A stretch of DNA of 64,000 nucleotides from JASSUD01 sp031963445 (lineage in GTDB: Bacteria > Pseudomonadota > Gammaproteobacteria > Burkholderiales > Burkholderiaceae): the NCBI GenBank assembly GCA_031963445.1, contig JASSUH010000001.1, forward strand, positions 1,116,001 through 1,180,000, read 5' to 3'. The stretch's first letter is position 1, and every line of letters starts with the position of its first letter. Positions 55,155 to 62,805 of this stretch are shown here, in pieces. Both the position numbers and the translations under genes were made by a program. The notes beneath the pieces are model-generated. The model was not told the origin of the DNA and did not search any database. It saw only the letters and a program-made list of their open reading frames with translations.

Positions 55155-56354
55155 CTAATTCAATACTTGAGCAATGGCCTGAGCGACACCCTCGAGATTT
55201 TTTGTATTTAAGGCAGCAATGCAAATACGACCCTTGCCAGTGGCATAAATACCAAATTCAGTTTTCAAGCGTTCGACCTGTTGTGCGTTAAGCCCAGAAT
55301 ACGAGAACATGCCGCGCTGATGCAAAATAAAATCAAATTCGTGCTGCGGTTTAAGTTGTTTGAGCTTCTCAACGAGAGCATGGCGCATTGTATTAATGCG
55401 TTCGCGCATACCGTTCAACTCTTGTTCCCATAAAGTGCGTAACGCTGGTGTGCTTAATACTTGAGACACAATCGCGCTGCCGTAAGTGGGGGGATTGGAA
55501 TAGGTGGTGCGAATGACTCGCTTGACTTGCGATAGCACGCGCCCAGCTTCTTCCTGACTCGCGGTCGTAATGGAAAGCGTGCCGACTCTTTCTCCGTAAA
55601 GCGAAAAGGTTTTGGAGAAGGAATTAGCGATAAAGCTTGGTATCCCTGCTTCAGCAAACAAGCGTACGGCAGCCGCATCGCTTTGCAGGTCTAGGCCAAA
55701 ACCTTGGTAAGCCATATCCAGAAATGGCACAAGCTGTCTTTCTTGCACAATAGCGGCCACTTTTTTCCATTGCTCAAGCGTTAAATCAACGCCAGTTGGG
55801 TTGTGGCAGCAAGCATGTAAGACGACGATCGTGCCTTTTGCATAAGTATTCAAGGCGGCTAAGAAACCTTCCATATCGAGCGCATGCGTTGCCGCGTCGT
55901 AGTAGGGATAGTTAACCACTTCAAAGCCGGCACTTGTAAACAGCGCAGCATGGTTTTCCCAGCTTGGGTTGCTCAGCGCAACTTGGGCATTAGGTAGGAT
56001 ACGTTTTAGAAAATCAGCACCAACTTTTAAAGCGCCTGTGCCGCCTAACGTTTGTACGGTAACCATGCGACCCTGCTCGAGAAGAGGAGAGGCTTCGCCC
56101 AATATCAATTTCTGCACTGCCTGATTGTAGGCACGTAAGCCATCGATCGGTAAATAGCCATGGGCAGCAGCTTTGTTAAGGAGCGCTTGTTCGGCTTGGT
56201 AAGCTGAACGTAGCAGCGGTAGACGGCCTTCGTCATCCGCGTAAACGCCCACACCAAGATTTACTTTATGCGGGCGATCATCAGCGTTAAAGGCTTCAGT
56301 TAAACCTAGAATAGGATCGCGTGGTGCAAGTTCAACAGCAGAGAATAGAGACAT
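55155..56354 (-). CDS. tyrB: Aromatic amino acid aminotransferase (class I)
   Basis: A 399-residue PLP enzyme; the ATG at 56354 gives the usual start MSLFSAVELAPRDPILGLTE rather than an in-frame ATG four codons upstream. The PLP Lys is in NSFSKTFSLYGERVG, and HACCHNPTGVD and FLDMAYQGFG are family signatures of the aspartate/aromatic aminotransferase subgroup. It carries out the last transamination to Phe/Tyr. It is divergent from uvrB, the order seen in Burkholderia. Confidence 0.9.
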   Translation of the reverse strand: MSLFSAVELAPRDPILGLTEAFNADDRPHKVNLGVGVYADDEGRLPLLRSAYQAEQALLNKAAAHGYLPIDGLRAYNQAVQKLILGEASPLLEQGRMVTVQTLGGTGALKVGADFLKRILPNAQVALSNPSWENHAALFTSAGFEVVNYPYYDAATHALDMEGFLAALNTYAKGTIVVLHACCHNPTGVDLTLEQWKKVAAIVQERQLVPFLDMAYQGFGLDLQSDAAAVRLFAEAGIPSFIANSFSKTFSLYGERVGTLSITTASQEEAGRVLSQVKRVIRTTYSNPPTYGSAIVSQVLSTPALRTLWEQELNGMRERINTMRHALVEKLKQLKPQHEFDFILHQRGMFSYSGLNAQQVERLKTEFGIYATGKGRICIAALNTKNLEGVAQAIAQVLN

Positions 56355-56387
56355 GAGATAGCTCAACAGAAAATTTAAAAATTAAGC

Positions 56388-56470
56388 AAACGTTGAATAA
56401 ACCGGAAGTGGCAAGATAAGCAACTGCAGCTTCACCACGATATTCCTTGCTCCCGATTTATTCAGCGTTG
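56388..56470. repeat. ~83-bp mini-element, CGTTGAATAAA / TTTATTCAGCGTTG ends
   Basis: A shorter, diverged relative of the copies at 45466 and 53503, filling the tyrB-uvrB divergent promoter region. Confidence 0.7.
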
Positions 56471-56522
56471 TCCTAATTGGGACTTTAGTTGAGTAATAAA
56501 TAAACATAGGATTCTAGCGAAG

Positions 56523-58619
56523 ATGGCTAAACAATTGGAAACTCAGGACGGCTTAGATGAAACAAAGTTTGTCACCTTTGCCGATTCACCCTATCAACTG
56601 TATCAACCTTATCTGCCAGCGGGCGACCAGCCTGAAGCAATTCGCCAACTGTGCGAAGGTGTACAAGATGGCCTATCGTTTCAAACACTACTTGGCGTAA
56701 CCGGCTCGGGTAAAACGTACACGATGGCGAATACCATCGCTCGACTTGGTCGCCCAGCGATTGTGTTTGCGCCAAATAAAACATTGGCCGCGCAGCTCTA
56801 TTCTGAATTTCGTGAGTTCTTTCCGCGCAACGCGGTCGAGTATTTCGTCTCGTATTACGACTACTATCAGCCAGAAGCTTATGTGCCGCAGCGAGATCTT
56901 TTTATTGAAAAAGATTCGTCGATCAATGAGCACATCGAGCAGATGAGACTCTCCGCCACTAAAAGCTTGCTTGAGCGGCGTGACACCATCATCGTCGCGA
57001 CAGTGTCCGCGATCTATGGTATTGGAAATCCGAGTGAATATCATAAAATGATTCTCACGTTGCGCAGTGGCGATAAGCTGAGTCAGCGTGAAGTCATTGC
57101 TCGCCTAATTGCGATGCAATACACTCGCAACGAAACGGATTTCCAGCGTGGTACCTTTCGCGTAAGAGGCGACACGATAGATATCTTTCCTGCTGAACAC
57201 GCTGAAATGGCAGTGCGCATTGATTTATTTGACGACATAGTCGACTCGCTACAACTATTTGACCCACTTACCGGGCGCATCAGCCAGAAAATTCTACGCT
57301 TCACGGTTTACCCATCCTCTCACTATGTGACGCCGCGTGAGACCGTATTGCGCGCGATAGACACGATTAAAGTTGAGTTGCGTGAACGCCTTGACTATTT
57401 CTACCAAGACTCCAAATTAGTCGAAGCACAACGACTTGAGCAACGTACGCGTTTCGATCTAGAAATGTTGCAAGAACTAGGTTTTTGCAAAGGCATCGAA
57501 AACTATTCGCGCCATTTTTCAGGCGCGCAGCCTGGCGAACCGCCCCCTACATTAGTGGATTATTTGTCAAAAGATGCGCTGATGTTTCTCGACGAATCGC
57601 ACGTGCTAATTGGGCAATTGAATGGCATGTACAACGGCGACCGCGCACGCAAAGAAAACCTATCGAACTATGGCTTCCGCTTGCCTTCAGCATTAGACAA
57701 TCGTCCGCTTAAATTCGCTGAATTTGAAAGCAAAATGCGCCAGATTGTATTCGTTTCTGCCACGCCAGCCGATTATGAGAAACGTCGATCAGACCAAGTG
57801 GTTGAACAGCTTGTGCGGCCCACCGGTTTAATTGACCCAGAAATTGAAGTACGCCCAGCATCCACCCAAGTCGACGATGTGTTAGCCGAGCTCAATGAGC
57901 GGGTCAAAGTGGGTGAACGGGTGCTAATTACCGTACTCACCAAACGTATGGCCGAACAGCTCACTGACTTTCTCGCCGAGCATGGGGTGAAGATACGTTA
58001 CCTGCATAGCGATATCGATACTGTTGAGCGCGTTGAAATTCTCCGTGATTTGCGCTTGGGGGTTTTTGATGTATTGGTCGGTATCAACTTATTAAGAGAG
58101 GGATTAGACATTCCTGAAGTGTCACTTGTCGCTATCTTTGATGCCGATAAAGAAGGTTTTTTACGCGCTGAACGCTCACTGATTCAAACCATTGGCCGTG
58201 CCGCGCGTAACGTCAACGGTAAAGCTATTCTTTATGCCGACAAAATTACCCGCTCAATGCAAGCAGCGATCAGCGAAACCGAGCGCCGTCGTGCCAAACA
58301 GATGGCTCACAACGAAAAGCACGGCATCATCCCGAAAGGCGTAGTGAAACGCATCAAAGACATTATCGATGGCGTATACAACATCGATGAGGAACGTGCC
58401 GAACTCAAAGTAGAACAAGAGCGCGCCAAATATCAGCAAATGAGCGAAAAGCAGCTTGCCAAAGAAATTAAGCGTCTAGAAAAAGAAATGATGGCCTACG
58501 CGAAAGACTTCGAGTTTGAGAAAGCCGCGAGCGTGCGCGATCAACTCGCTTCGCTGCGAGAGAAAGCGTTTGGCGCTAATGTAAAAGATTCTATTAATGT
58601 TTCAGACGCATCAAGATAA
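56523..58619 (+). CDS. uvrB: Excinuclease ABC subunit B
   Basis: A 698-residue helicase-like repair protein that loads at lesions with UvrA and recruits UvrC. Walker A GVTGSGKT at residues 58-65, the beta-hairpin YYDYYQPEAYVP, the DESH box (FLDESHVLIGQL), motif VI QTIGRAARN and the C-terminal UVR motif (YAKDFEFEKAASVRDQLASL) are all present. Full length. Confidence 0.97.
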   Translation: MAKQLETQDGLDETKFVTFADSPYQLYQPYLPAGDQPEAIRQLCEGVQDGLSFQTLLGVTGSGKTYTMANTIARLGRPAIVFAPNKTLAAQLYSEFREFFPRNAVEYFVSYYDYYQPEAYVPQRDLFIEKDSSINEHIEQMRLSATKSLLERRDTIIVATVSAIYGIGNPSEYHKMILTLRSGDKLSQREVIARLIAMQYTRNETDFQRGTFRVRGDTIDIFPAEHAEMAVRIDLFDDIVDSLQLFDPLTGRISQKILRFTVYPSSHYVTPRETVLRAIDTIKVELRERLDYFYQDSKLVEAQRLEQRTRFDLEMLQELGFCKGIENYSRHFSGAQPGEPPPTLVDYLSKDALMFLDESHVLIGQLNGMYNGDRARKENLSNYGFRLPSALDNRPLKFAEFESKMRQIVFVSATPADYEKRRSDQVVEQLVRPTGLIDPEIEVRPASTQVDDVLAELNERVKVGERVLITVLTKRMAEQLTDFLAEHGVKIRYLHSDIDTVERVEILRDLRLGVFDVLVGINLLREGLDIPEVSLVAIFDADKEGFLRAERSLIQTIGRAARNVNGKAILYADKITRSMQAAISETERRRAKQMAHNEKHGIIPKGVVKRIKDIIDGVYNIDEERAELKVEQERAKYQQMSEKQLAKEIKRLEKEMMAYAKDFEFEKAASVRDQLASLREKAFGANVKDSINVSDASR

Positions 58620-58817
58620 ATGCAGGCAACGTAGGTGGCCATCCTTCATCTGTATTTCGTATAGGAAACAATTTGGGGGTAGGGCCAGGCAGGAGCGGCA
58701 TCAATAGAAAAAACAGCGTTCAAAAATATCGTTTTACTAAACATTTTTTCTTTCTAAGAAAAAGATAGATTCGTGTTTTATCAGAAAATTACGGTTTGAT
58801 AATTTTTTGATAAAAAT

Positions 58818-59552
58818 ATGCTGTCTTTAAATAATGCTTTATTAAATTTTATTCCTAATGCAATTTCTTACGCGGAAAATCGTGTTGGAAATTTTATAAA
58901 GGGAAGCTCAAGTAATAGATCTCAAGAAAATTATTTTTCTGCTAAAGATTTATCTGATAATGATATCGCCCTGAAACAGAGTGCTAGTTTGAGGAGGGGG
59001 TTAAGATATCAAACATTGTCTTGTAAATTTTCATTTGATAAATATCGTGAGTTAACTTGTTTAAATTCTGTAATTGATAATTTAAATTGCATTGAAAATA
59101 GTATTAATTCTTTGATTTTTGATAAGTTAAATGAAATTGGTGAAATATATTCGGAAGAGGTCGGATTAATATTGGATTCTAATCGACAAAATTTGATCGA
59201 CTGGCCTGCTGTGTTGAGTATGACTTCGGCAATTAATAATTGGCACGCACAGATAGCATCAAAATTAGATGATTTTAATATTCGCGCTAGACATTTATTA
59301 GCAGAAAAAATAGAAAAATTTGCTCAGATTAAAAGTAAGTTGAACATTCATCCTTTTGACGAAGCAACCGCCAATTCGTTGATAGAAGAATTAGAGGCTG
59401 TTAAAAGTGATCCCTCTCTAGATGAATGTATAAAAAAATGGGACAAAGACTATCTGAATGCGCTGTCTAGCCTGAGCCAACATCAAGCTGCGTTGCACTA
59501 CGCGAAAGCCCAGCAGTTACAGAGAGAACTTGGTAGGTATGTATTGGCTTAG
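58818..59552 (+). CDS. AT-rich helical orphan protein, unknown
   Basis: A 244-residue protein, strongly AT-rich at its 5' part compared with uvrB. Asn/Ser-rich start, then long helices (VIDNLNCIENSINSLIF, HLLAEKIEKFAQIKSKL, ALSSLSQHQAALHYAK). No signal peptide or motif. The TAG stop is followed at once by AGCCTGTTCAGG, an end of the composite repeat. It lies between a core gene and the lasso locus and is not clearly related to either. Confidence 0.58.
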   Translation: MLSLNNALLNFIPNAISYAENRVGNFIKGSSSNRSQENYFSAKDLSDNDIALKQSASLRRGLRYQTLSCKFSFDKYRELTCLNSVIDNLNCIENSINSLIFDKLNEIGEIYSEEVGLILDSNRQNLIDWPAVLSMTSAINNWHAQIASKLDDFNIRARHLLAEKIEKFAQIKSKLNIHPFDEATANSLIEELEAVKSDPSLDECIKKWDKDYLNALSSLSQHQAALHYAKAQQLQRELGRYVLA

Positions 59553-59884
59553 AGCCTGTTCAGGCTACTTTCATCGCGATGAACAATGGGTGAAAAAACT
59601 GAAATTTTGTTTAAAATCATTCGCTTATTTAAATATCATCAGGTCTTGCTGCGGCATTAAATCTTCCTCCTTTCAATTAATCTCATCAGTATTTCCCCTC
59701 ATTTTTAGCCTTGGTAAGTGTATTTAATAAAAACCAAGGTCTTCAGCTTATATAAAATATTTCATCCAGAAATTATTCTGAGTGCGTCAATCACTTTGGG
59801 TGCTGGCAACAAGCTACTAGCGAAATTTGCTTGTAGCTTTGTTTTTTTTATTCTTAATCTAGTTTTTAGCATGAGGAGTAGAAG
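59553..59884. other. Leader region of the lasso peptide cluster
   Basis: It begins with a repeat end, then AT-rich sequence with TTATATAAAATATTTC at about 59749 as the best promoter-like patch. A terminator-like hairpin lies at 59811-59849, and GAGGAG at 59873-59878 precedes the first precursor. Confidence 0.5.
59811..59849 (+). terminator. Terminator-like hairpin 36 bp upstream of the first precursor gene
   Basis: AAGCTAC (59811-59817) pairs with GTAGCTT (59833-59839), with an inner AGC/GCT, followed by G and eight T. It either ends upstream transcription or works as an attenuator if the promoter lies further upstream. Confidence 0.7.
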
Positions 59885-60013
59885 ATGAATAACAAAGATC
59901 TCAACGAAATGGTAGAGCAAGAAGTTGAAGTTGTTACAGAATTCAGCGCTTCCGAAATGACCTTAGGTGGCTCGGGCATGTATAGAGAATCTGGTATTGG
60001 TCGATTCATGTAA
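59885..60013 (+). CDS. Lasso peptide precursor 1
   Basis: A 42-residue precursor with a strong GAGGAG site. Leader of 27 residues (MNNKDLNEMVEQEVEVVTEF then SASEMTL) with the conserved Thr at position -2; predicted core GGSGMYRESGIGRFM. Gly1 and Glu8 are placed for an 8-residue macrolactam ring, leaving a 7-residue tail (SGIGRFM) in which Arg or Phe could act as plug. The core resembles, from memory, burhizin of Mycetohabitans (core starting GGAGQYKE). It is followed by a near-identical second precursor. Confidence 0.9.
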   Translation: MNNKDLNEMVEQEVEVVTEFSASEMTLGGSGMYRESGIGRFM

Positions 60014-60057
60014 TCATTAAATTTGTTTTTTTATTTTTCATTTTTCAGGAGTAGAGG

Positions 60058-60186
60058 ATGAATAACAAAGATATCAATGAAATGGTAGAGCAAGAAGTTG
60101 AAGTTGTTACAGAATTCAGTGCATCCGAAACGACCTTAGGTGGTTCTGGTCAATATAAAGAAGCTGGTATTGGTCGCTTCCTATAA
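60058..60186 (+). CDS. Lasso peptide precursor 2
   Basis: A 42-residue paralogue of the first precursor with its own AGGAGTAGAGG site. The leader differs at two places (L6I and M25T); the core GGSGQYKEAGIGRFL differs at five (M5Q, R7K, S9A, M15L and none in the ring-forming Gly1/Glu8, so four substitutions in the 15-residue core). The -2 Thr is kept (SETTL|GG). A tandem duplication with diversified cores would give two related products from one enzyme set. Confidence 0.9.
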   Translation: MNNKDINEMVEQEVEVVTEFSASETTLGGSGQYKEAGIGRFL

Positions 60187-60206
60187 TAATTAAAAATAAT
60201 CAGTAA

Positions 60207-60269
60207 ATGCTTCACCTCCTTCTTTATAAAAACTCTGATTACAGGGAGACGGGAGGTGAAGCATGTTTT
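60207..60269 (+). terminator. Hairpin between precursors and processing genes
   Basis: ATGCTTCACCTCC (60207-60219) and GGAGGTGAAGCAT (60252-60264) are a perfect 13-bp inverted repeat around a 32-base loop, followed by GTTTTC. A partial terminator here would give much more precursor mRNA than enzyme mRNA, as known for several ribosomal peptide clusters. Confidence 0.8.
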
Positions 60270-60320
60270 CTATCGAATTTCCTAAAATTTATTTACAAAA
60301 AATAAAAATCGGGCAGCATT

Positions 60321-61133
60321 ATGTTCCATCATTTGATGCCCTCTGTCGTAGGTGCATGTTTTTCTAATCAGATTATTTTGTTAGACACGCTGCGTGATCG
60401 CTATGCGGTGTTGTCGCTACCGCAGTCTGCTGCGATAGCGGCACATTTGGGTCTAGCATTGCCTAACGCTGCCACCGATAAAGTTCAAACGACGCCGATT
60501 CTTAAGCAATTGATCGAGATAGGGTGGCTGACGGATACGACTTTTCCTGCCATTGATCCTAAATTCAATACGCTTAGTCCAGCGCCACAAATGGGCGGAA
60601 TGTCGGCCAATGGTTGGAAATTGCCGAATGATGCGTTTGCAAAACGTCCTCCATTTAGCCTAATTTTCAACGCTCTCTTTATTTTGAGAGTAGTCCATAA
60701 GTGCGCAGTACGAGAAAAACTTCCTGGGCTTTTGCAGTTATGTACGCAAGCGCATCAGACAGCAAATTTGACTGTTGGCCAACCAGATGAATACGCGACG
60801 TTTGTCAGAGCGCTTAATTGGGCGTGTTTACTTTATCCCAAATCAACTAAATGTCTGGAATGGTCTGTAGCGTTAACGCTTCTGTGCGCGCGCGCTGGCT
60901 TGGCTTTAAAGCTGGTGATCGGTGTGCAATCTTTCCCTTTCTATGCGCACGCTTGGTCAGAAGCCAACGGCGTGGTTATTGGAGATAGTCCCAGTAGAAG
61001 GGAAGAGCTATCCGTTATTTTGGAATTTCCTAGCAACTTATTAGAACTCCCTTATGACTCTACTCGGCATCGTTCATCCTGGCTCGCAAGATGGTTTGGC
61101 ACCAAATCAACACTGGCAAGTCATTCGCAATAA
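60321..61133 (+). CDS. Lasso peptide B protein, fused leader-binding and leader peptidase
   Basis: A 270-residue protein. The N-terminal ~80 residues (FSNQIILLDTLRDRYAVLSL and following) fit the PqqD-like recognition element that binds leaders. The C-terminal half is the transglutaminase-like cysteine protease with C178 (KSTKCLEWSVAL), H210 (PFYAHAWSEANG) and D222 (GVVIGDSPS). It cuts after the leader at the -2 Thr site. Proteobacterial clusters such as capistruin also have this fused form. It overlaps the cyclase gene by 80 nt. Confidence 0.92.
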   Translation: MFHHLMPSVVGACFSNQIILLDTLRDRYAVLSLPQSAAIAAHLGLALPNAATDKVQTTPILKQLIEIGWLTDTTFPAIDPKFNTLSPAPQMGGMSANGWKLPNDAFAKRPPFSLIFNALFILRVVHKCAVREKLPGLLQLCTQAHQTANLTVGQPDEYATFVRALNWACLLYPKSTKCLEWSVALTLLCARAGLALKLVIGVQSFPFYAHAWSEANGVVIGDSPSRREELSVILEFPSNLLELPYDSTRHRSSWLARWFGTKSTLASHSQ

Positions 61134-62805
61134 AAATAATCAAAGCGTAGGCGCACTCTGGCAGAGTGAAGAGGGTCCACACAGCAGGCAAATGATGCAG
61201 ATGGATGATGCATCACATTTCTCTTGCCTATACGGAAGTGCTTTTGCCAAAGCGGATAATCGCCCTTTAAATAAAGTGGATTTGCCTAAGTTTGCGTTAA
61301 AAGGCGCAGAGCAACTGACTAATCAGTTTTGGGGTAAATATCTGTGGATTTGCTTTGACAAGATAAACCAGAAATTTACTTGCTTAAGTGACCCTAGTAG
61401 CCAATGGGCGGTGTATTGGTTCTGGTCTGCGCGTCATGGCCTTTTATTTTCCGACTTGATTACTTGCTTACATGAAGCACTTAATGAGCGTGGCGAGCAT
61501 CCAGGATGGAATAGGGCATTTTTCTCCACCTGGTTAGATACAGGGTCGGTGCAAAATGGTGAACTGCCTTTTGAGTCCGTATTTGAGTTGCCAGCAGGTT
61601 GTGCAATAACTTGCACTGCAGGTCGTCAACCAGAGGTGATTCCGGCTTGGAATCCTTTGGCGCATCCTGCTCAAAGCGCGACCCAAGACCCATTTGATTT
61701 GCTTAAAAACTATGCCCAATTGCATGTGCCAGATGCTAGTCAATCGGTGTTAGAACTTTCAGGTGGATTAGAGTCAAGCTCGGTTTTACTCGCTTTACGT
61801 GCGTTAACTTCACCACAAAAATCATTAACGTGCGCTCACTATTACAACGCGCAGGTTGCTTCTTCAAATGAAGTAGAGCACGCGCAAGGAGTTGCACAAT
61901 ATGCCAATGCACATCTGCATGAAATCAATATACAAACGTTGTCCTTTTCCCCTGTGCAAACCATTCCACGGATGGCGAAGCCGCACATTAGATATTGCTT
62001 GCTAGGGTTTAACCAAGAGTTTGCAAGCCGCCTCAAGAATCAAGAAAGCACACCGCTTATCAGTGGGCATGGCGGTGACGCACTTTTCCTTGCGCCACCG
62101 CCTTTCGGTACGCTAGCCGATGCGTTCCTTAACTTACGTTGGGGGCGGATGATGCGCATTGCGATGGAGTTGGCATTTATGTATAGGGCTTCATTACCTC
62201 AAGTTGCGTGCAGAGCGATGCGCTCTCTGTTTAGTGCAGACCCCTCTGACAATGTTAGTGGCGACTTCGCCCTGTTTTCTAAAGCAGCGCAGCCGCCGGC
62301 AGGAAAAGGTCGAGCGCATTTGCATCCCTTTTTGCAGAAAACAAAAATTCGGCAACCGGGTAAGTTGTATCAATTATTTTTGGCCTTCTTATCGCTGGAT
62401 GATATTCGTGCGCCGGCGCATCCTTTTACGCAATTGACACACTATCCATTTCTCTCTCAGCCGATGCTTGAGTTAGCGGTTAACACGCCTAGCTATGCGC
62501 ACTTTGAGGGAGCGCATAACCGTATCTTGTTAAGAAAATCGGTTGCCAAAGCAACCGATTATGCTAACTTATGGCGCCGCAACAAAGGTGAAACTTCGGG
62601 CATTGATCTATTAGGTATTCGTCAGCATAAGAAACATGTGATGGAGCTTTGCTTAGAAGGCTTTCTTGCCAAAGAGGGTTATCTTGATCTCGCCAAAACG
62701 CATATGGCTATTCAGGAAAGTGCCAAAGGCCGTAATGACTATTTCATGAGCATTCTGCATATTTTTGCGGTTGAACTTTTTATGCAAGGTTGGCAGCAAG
62801 CATGA
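61054..62805 (+). CDS. Lasso peptide cyclase (asparagine-synthetase-like C protein)
   Basis: A 583-residue protein. The N-terminal part is glutamine-amidotransferase-like (LLGIVHPGSQDG as first strand), and the C-terminal part is the ATP-pyrophosphatase domain with the PP-loop ELSGGLESSSVLLALRA and the second motif ISGHGGDALFLAPP. It adenylates the Glu8 side chain and joins it to the Gly1 amine. The ATG at 61054 fits the family N-terminus but places 80 nt inside the B gene; a later start would cut the first strand. The stop overlaps the transporter start (ATGA). Confidence 0.92.
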   Translation: MTLLGIVHPGSQDGLAPNQHWQVIRNKNNQSVGALWQSEEGPHSRQMMQMDDASHFSCLYGSAFAKADNRPLNKVDLPKFALKGAEQLTNQFWGKYLWICFDKINQKFTCLSDPSSQWAVYWFWSARHGLLFSDLITCLHEALNERGEHPGWNRAFFSTWLDTGSVQNGELPFESVFELPAGCAITCTAGRQPEVIPAWNPLAHPAQSATQDPFDLLKNYAQLHVPDASQSVLELSGGLESSSVLLALRALTSPQKSLTCAHYYNAQVASSNEVEHAQGVAQYANAHLHEINIQTLSFSPVQTIPRMAKPHIRYCLLGFNQEFASRLKNQESTPLISGHGGDALFLAPPPFGTLADAFLNLRWGRMMRIAMELAFMYRASLPQVACRAMRSLFSADPSDNVSGDFALFSKAAQPPAGKGRAHLHPFLQKTKIRQPGKLYQLFLAFLSLDDIRAPAHPFTQLTHYPFLSQPMLELAVNTPSYAHFEGAHNRILLRKSVAKATDYANLWRRNKGETSGIDLLGIRQHKKHVMELCLEGFLAKEGYLDLAKTHMAIQESAKGRNDYFMSILHIFAVELFMQGWQQA

